From assembly GCA_013204125.1 (NCBI GenBank), contig JABMOP010000375.1, positions 1 to 17,672 on the forward strand: a DNA stretch of 17,672 nucleotides. The letters run 5' to 3'. Under the pieces are notes generated by a model. That model searched no databases. It worked only from the letters and a program-made list of their open reading frames with translations, and was not told the DNA's origin. Numbering within the stretch: position 1 is the stretch's first letter; each line of letters begins with the position of its first letter. A program made the position numbers and the translations under genes. Shown here one piece after another: positions 14,087 through 17,672 of the stretch. This DNA comes from Rhodospirillales bacterium. GTDB taxonomy: Bacteria > Pseudomonadota > Alphaproteobacteria > Rhodospirillales > UBA2165.

Positions 14087-15390
14087 TACTTCATATCGCT
14101 TTCCGGTCGGTCTTCCATTTTAAAGCCCATAGCCTCTTCGTAGGCGGCCCGAACGTCTTCCGGCTGGCCGTAATGGAAGGGGAAATTCTTGGACGAGACG
14201 CGCCGGGCGGCGCTGGCGGGCGAGGCTTCTTCCATTTCCTTCACCGAAAATCCTTCGATGAAATTTTCCTTACCGGCGATTGGCAAATCGATGCGTTCGT
14301 TTTCTTTTTCGTCGCGAATGATCGATTTCGGATCGCTATTGGCGTTCTTTTCCAAGGCGTCCATATCATCGAAGAAGCGTTTGCGGATCATCGCGATGCC
14401 TTTGTCACTTTTTCCCAGATGTTCCTGGGCGCGTTCTGCAAAAGTGCCTTGGCCGACCCAGGCGATAATGTCCTGGTTCATGATATGGCTTGATATCCAG
14501 CGCCCGGTTTTTTCGTCCTTGATCGGGCTTACCCAATGGGGGATGCGGTCCTGAACGTAGGGTTCACGGTCTTTCGGCACACGGTTGAAGAACCAGCCGA
14601 CGCTGAGGGTGTTTTCATCGTCGACCGGCACCCGCCATTCGAAATGGCCGCCGGTAAACAGCGCGTAGGGCCAAAGGCAGACCCGCCCGATGGTCCAGAG
14701 GGGGTGGTCTTTATCGGTGCCTTCGCGGATTCGGTGATAGGTGAACCCGTGCTCGAACTCGCCGAAATCCACTTCCAGATGCTTCGGCGCATACGGCCCT
14801 TCATCGCCTTTCAAACGAACACTCCAATTGTCGTGCATCCATTCAAAATGCACCGGATCAATGGAATTTTCCTGGCATTGGAACCAGTTGCAGGGAATAT
14901 CGGCAAAAACGATCTGGGCAAAACCATGCTTCCAGGTAAACGGCTCGTAATTGGGGACCAGCGGCGCCGGCTCAGGCCCCATATAGGCCCATAACAGCCC
15001 GGCATGGTGCTCGACCTTATAGGCCTTGACCTTGATTTGGCTTTTGAGCTTGCCCTCTTCGTCGATGGTGTCTTCGTAAGGCTGGTGCGTGCAGTTGCCG
15101 TTATGGTCGAACAGCCAGCCGTGGTAATTGCAGCGAAGGCCGCATTCTTCGACAAACCCGTAAGATAGATCGGCGCGGCGGTGCGGGCAGTGGCGGTCAA
15201 TCAGGCCAAAATTTCCGCTTAAATCTTTATAGAGGGTCAGATCTTCACCAAGAAGCCGCACTGGTTTGGTGGCCTTGTCTTCCAGTTCGGTCGCGGCGGC
15301 AAAGGGATGCCAATAGCGGCGCAGCAATTCACCCATCGGCTTGCCGGGGCCGACCTCCATCAACTTCTGGCTTCTGGCTTCTTCCAACAT
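14083..15390 (-). CDS. Rieske non-heme iron oxygenase, catalytic (alpha) subunit
   Basis: The 435-residue protein has the Rieske 2Fe-2S motif C68-x-H70 ... C87-x2-H90 (RHCPHRR and CNYHGW) and a catalytic domain with the mononuclear iron motif N175-x2-D178-x2-H181-x4-H186 in ENSIDPVHFEWMHDNW. Asp307 in NQDIIAWVGQG fits the third iron ligand. The N-terminal LLRRYWHPFAAATEL and the overall layout resemble phthalate 4,5-dioxygenase-type oxygenases, which hydroxylate or demethylate aromatic substrates; the exact substrate is unknown. It needs electrons from a separate reductase, and none is in the window. The ribosome binding site is poor (ACAGG 10 nt upstream). It is divergent from the small-protein/PadR operon, whose operator lies about 100 bp from this start codon. 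Confidence 0.93.
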   Translation of the reverse strand: MLEEARSQKLMEVGPGKPMGELLRRYWHPFAAATELEDKATKPVRLLGEDLTLYKDLSGNFGLIDRHCPHRRADLSYGFVEECGLRCNYHGWLFDHNGNCTHQPYEDTIDEEGKLKSQIKVKAYKVEHHAGLLWAYMGPEPAPLVPNYEPFTWKHGFAQIVFADIPCNWFQCQENSIDPVHFEWMHDNWSVRLKGDEGPYAPKHLEVDFGEFEHGFTYHRIREGTDKDHPLWTIGRVCLWPYALFTGGHFEWRVPVDDENTLSVGWFFNRVPKDREPYVQDRIPHWVSPIKDEKTGRWISSHIMNQDIIAWVGQGTFAERAQEHLGKSDKGIAMIRKRFFDDMDALEKNANSDPKSIIRDEKENERIDLPIAGKENFIEGFSVKEMEEASPASAARRVSSKNFPFHYGQPEDVRAAYEEAMGFKMEDRPESDMKY

Positions 15391-15480
15391 GATTTTTATA
15401 CCTGTTCCTGAAACTTATGATTTTTGTTAGCGCGCATCTATAGCACAGCATCTCGCGTAAATAAAATATCGAAAAACATG

Positions 15481-15508
15481 TTGACAAATATATCGATCGA
15501 TATATACT
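15481..15508 (+). promoter_or_regulatory. Near-consensus promoter of the small-protein/padR operon
   Basis: TTGACA (15481-15486), a 16-bp spacer, and TATACT (15503-15508) give a perfect -35 and a -10 with one mismatch, the best promoter match in the window. Transcription would start near 15515, leaving about 29 nt before the ATG at 15544. Confidence 0.75.
15488..15505. promoter_or_regulatory. 18-bp perfect palindrome, probable PadR operator
   Basis: ATATATCGATCGATATAT fills the spacer of the promoter and overlaps the first three bases of the -10. A dimeric repressor bound here would block RNA polymerase. The PadR gene downstream is the obvious candidate, which would make the operon self-repressed; PadR family members bind AT-rich inverted repeats. 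The assignment to this PadR is inference. Confidence 0.7.
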
Positions 15509-15543
15509 ACGTAATAGTAGATGGAATTGAATGGAGTAGAGCC

Positions 15544-15711
15544 ATGAGACACAGGAAACCGAAGAATTGGTTCAGATGGGGCCGGTATTTAAATTTTATA
15601 GCCAAAGACACGTGGAAGCGTGGGTTTTATGAAGTTTTCGCCAAACGTAGCCTGCGTTCGCCGAACGAACTGCGCAACGCGATCAACGAAGTCCCGGATA
15701 AATATGTTTGA
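15544..15711 (+). CDS. Small basic protein of 55 residues ahead of padR
   Basis: I do not recognise this protein. It starts MRHRKPKNWFRWGRYL and has 14 Lys/Arg against 5 Asp/Glu, with ten Trp/Tyr/Phe, most in the first 32 residues. There is no signal peptide or membrane helix, so a cytoplasmic nucleic acid-, membrane-surface- or protein-binding role is possible. The ATG at 15544 is backed by GGAG 7 nt upstream and by the promoter at 15481-15508; it is therefore the first gene of the operon. PadR begins 25 bp after its stop and has a poor ribosome binding site, so its translation may depend on this gene. The frame is open upstream to 15424, but that part overlaps the promoter and is not credible. 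Confidence 0.7.
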   Translation: MRHRKPKNWFRWGRYLNFIAKDTWKRGFYEVFAKRSLRSPNELRNAINEVPDKYV

Positions 15712-15736
15712 TCCGGCGTCGGGCGAATAACGAAAT

Positions 15737-16285
15737 ATGGCGCGCCCGCCTCGCAGTAACCTTGCCCGCCGTGGGCCGGTCAATCGGTTCGGCCCATGGA
15801 CTTGGGAGGGCAGTTTTTTCGACCGCGGCGAATTACCGCCGGCGGTCGCCTCCATCCTCGACAAAGAAGGACCGCAGCACGGCTACGAGTTGATGAAAAT
15901 CCTGAACGAGCGTTCGGGCGGACTCTATAATCCAAGCGCCGGCACCATCTACCCCCTCCTGCAACAACTTGAAGACCAAGAACTGGTCAGCTCCAAGACC
16001 GAAGACGACGGTAAGCGCGTGTTCGAACTGACGAAGGCCGGGCATCTTTATATTTCGGATAATGCGCAACGCATCAAAAATATATGGGAACGGTCGCGCC
16101 AGGACGAATGGACCGGCTGGAACCCATTTCTCGACCCCGACGCCATGGAAATTATGCGCCCCGCGTTCCGGCTTATGCGGATTGCAGTGCGCACCGCCGT
16201 GGCATCCAGCGATCCGAACGCCGCCGACGATATCCGCCTAATACTGCGCGAAGCCGGCGAACGCATCGACGCCATGAACGAATAG
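15737..16285 (+). CDS. PadR-family transcriptional regulator
   Basis: The 182-residue protein has a short arginine/proline/glycine-rich N-terminus (1-30), then the PadR winged helix (about 33-108): LPPAVASILDKEGPQHGYELMKILNERSGGLYNPSAGTIYPLLQQLEDQELV, with the wing KTEDDGKRVFELTKAGHLYI. The C-terminal helices (about 115-182) should form the dimer and effector-binding part. PadR proteins commonly repress detoxification or efflux genes and release DNA on binding phenolics or drugs. It is second in an operon behind the 55-residue protein; the 18-bp palindrome in the shared promoter is the likely operator. It converges on the MFS gene with a 20-bp gap and no clear terminator. The ATG at 15737 lacks a strong ribosome binding site. 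Confidence 0.93.
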   Translation: MARPPRSNLARRGPVNRFGPWTWEGSFFDRGELPPAVASILDKEGPQHGYELMKILNERSGGLYNPSAGTIYPLLQQLEDQELVSSKTEDDGKRVFELTKAGHLYISDNAQRIKNIWERSRQDEWTGWNPFLDPDAMEIMRPAFRLMRIAVRTAVASSDPNAADDIRLILREAGERIDAMNE

Positions 16286-16305
16286 CGACCGGGCGCAGCC
16301 GATAC

Positions 16306-17547
16306 CTAGTCGGTCTTCTCCAATTCAGCCGCATGGCCCATCGCAATGCGCGCCAGCCAGATCCATAAAGCCGCCGCCATCACCGCGCCGACGGCAATGG
16401 TGATTTGCAATCCGGCGACCGATGCGATGCCGCCCATAAGAAGCGCGCCGACCGACGGCATGCCAAATGACGTCACCATATAAAGGGACATGACCCGCGC
16501 GCGAAGTTCCGGCGCAACCATATTTTGCACCAGCGACTGCGACGCGATGCCGCCGATAAGCAGAAAAAGACCAACAGAAAATATGCTCGCCACGCCGATC
16601 CAGAATATTTTCGTTACGGTAAACAATAATAACGCGATGGCGGTCGCCAGGAACGACCAAACCACAAGCCGGGTCAGCCCTTGTGTTTCGCCCCGGCGCG
16701 CCAGCCAAAGCCCCGATAACATCGCGCCAAAGCCCATCGACGACAACAACATGGCCAACCCATCGGGGCCTTGGCGAAATACTTCAACTGCAAAGCCGGG
16801 CAACAATTCGATCACCGGGCGGATGAGAAGCGCCGTTGCCGCAATCATAATCATGATCACGCGCACGCCGGGATGGAAAATGATGAACCGTACCCCTTCC
16901 CAGATTTCGACCGCCATATGGCGGCGCTCCGCCATCGCCGTCCGGCCCGGGGTTTCTTCCAAAATCAGCAATACCGCAAAAAAGACCATGTAACTAGCGG
17001 CGTTAAAGGCCAGCGCCGTAGTCATATTGGTCCAGACCAACAATACACCGGCGATGGCCGGTCCGATCAGGCGCGCGGCATTAAAGGTCGCTGTGTTGAG
17101 CGCAATGGCCGCCGATAGGTCCTGGCGCGGCACCAAGATTTGGACAATGGAAATGCGCGCCGGACCACTGAACGCTTCCAGAGTTCCGACCAAGGCCGAA
17201 AGCGCGACAATCAAATAAATATTAATAAGCCCGGCGCCGACCAGAACGGAGAACATGGCGGCCGCGAGGCCGGCGCAAAAAACCGCATAGCGCATAATCC
17301 GAACAAAGCCCATCCGGTCGGATAAGACGCCGGCGAAAATCGGGATCACCACCGTCGGAAATAGATCGGCGAAGGCAACCACACCCAACCAGGCTTCGGA
17401 TTCGGTCAATTGCCAAGTTAGCCAGCCGACCGCGACCCGGTGGGTCCAGCGCCCGATTGTCGAAATTCCATTGCCGGCCCAGAAATATAAATATTGCTTG
17501 GTGCCAAGCGCGCGGGCGATGCCGCCGAATAGATAGGAAAAGATCAT
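16306..17547 (-). CDS. MFS exporter (MFS_3 / DHA3, EntS-like)
   Basis: The protein is a polytopic inner-membrane permease with the features of the MFS_3/EntS-like group: LYFWAGNGISTIGRWTHRVAVGWLTWQLT for TM1, the loop 2-3 motif GVLSDRMG (G-x3-D-R-x-G), the TM5 region NAARLIGPAIAGVLL, and a second half with IGGIASQSLVQNMVAPELRARVMSLYMVTSFGMPSVGALL. Such carriers usually export siderophores or drugs by proton antiport. The start is uncertain: the ATG at 17547 gives 413 residues and places TM1 normally, while a TTG at 17643, directly after a stop, would add 32 residues. Neither has a good ribosome binding site. It converges on padR, and being a PadR target is possible but only inferred. Confidence 0.85.
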   Translation of the reverse strand: MIFSYLFGGIARALGTKQYLYFWAGNGISTIGRWTHRVAVGWLTWQLTESEAWLGVVAFADLFPTVVIPIFAGVLSDRMGFVRIMRYAVFCAGLAAAMFSVLVGAGLINIYLIVALSALVGTLEAFSGPARISIVQILVPRQDLSAAIALNTATFNAARLIGPAIAGVLLVWTNMTTALAFNAASYMVFFAVLLILEETPGRTAMAERRHMAVEIWEGVRFIIFHPGVRVIMIMIAATALLIRPVIELLPGFAVEVFRQGPDGLAMLLSSMGFGAMLSGLWLARRGETQGLTRLVVWSFLATAIALLLFTVTKIFWIGVASIFSVGLFLLIGGIASQSLVQNMVAPELRARVMSLYMVTSFGMPSVGALLMGGIASVAGLQITIAVGAVMAAALWIWLARIAMGHAAELEKTD

Positions 17548-17672
17548 GAGGGCAATGGCTGAAAATTTGGGGACAAGGGATTTGAAGTTAACCGCCGCCG
17601 CCTTTGCCGACAAACGGAAAGCCGTATTTCGGGTGCGGATCAATTAACCAAGTGTGCAGTTTTGTTTGCCCC

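Noticed and set aside
1..17672. tRNA, rRNA, CRISPR, transposon or phage elements
   Set aside because: No cloverleaf-like segments, spaced direct repeats, transposase or integrase motifs were recognised on either strand by eye; a covariance-model scan would be the decisive test.

Overview
The window looks like part of an alphaproteobacterial chromosome, probably a free-living (perhaps marine) member of the Rhodospirillales or a relative. The basis is gene content: a class III adenylate cyclase fused to TolB-like and TPR regions, a fused SpmA-SpmB protein, a TRAP solute-binding protein, a small class I cytochrome c beside apt, a stand-alone CheY-like receiver, CaiB/BaiF and HpcH/HpaI enzymes, and a Rieske oxygenase. 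This placement is inference; there is no rRNA or other phylogenetic marker. I see no tRNA, rRNA, IS element, phage gene, CRISPR array or obvious island boundary. Coding density is high and almost all genes look intact.

Layout. 1-1600: a divergent pair, a partial HpcH/HpaI (CitE-like) lyase and a CaiB/BaiF CoA-transferase. 1746-4220: a secreted protein joining four EF-hand loops to an arylsulfotransferase-like repeat domain, then a single-domain response regulator. 4243-6219: a hydroxypyruvate isomerase-like gene divergent from a RidA gene, with RidA converging on a DUF2461 gene so that the two stop codons overlap. 6220-6531: an AT-rich divergent gap with a perfect dyad. 6532-6858: an unrecognised 108-residue protein. 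6878-8410 (minus): cytochrome c, apt and a flavin reductase-like protein, with a good promoter upstream and an RNA-type hairpin between apt and the reductase. 8616-12143 (minus): SpmA-SpmB fusion, luciferase-like oxidoreductase and an unusual TRAP solute-binding protein, probably one transcript ending in a hairpin that covers the last stop codon. 12299-14086: cyclase/TolB/TPR protein. 14083-15390 (minus): Rieske non-heme iron oxygenase whose stop overlaps that of the cyclase. 15481-16285: a small regulatory operon (a 55-residue basic protein and a PadR repressor) driven by a near-consensus promoter whose spacer is filled by an 18-bp perfect palindrome. 16306-17547 (minus): an MFS exporter.

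How the genes may work together. Most of the window is small-molecule catabolism and signalling: CoA-ester chemistry (lyase and CoA-transferase), hydroxypyruvate/imine clean-up (Hyi, RidA), flavin-dependent oxidations (luciferase-like protein, flavin reductase) and aromatic oxidation (Rieske protein). The most suggestive unit is the right end, where a PadR operon with an evident self-operator lies between an aromatic oxygenase and an exporter; this resembles an aromatic- or drug-responsive detoxification locus, but that link is inferred. The least familiar items are the 55-residue protein ahead of PadR, the EF-hand/arylsulfotransferase fusion, and the TRAP binding protein that lacks the usual ligand-binding arginine.
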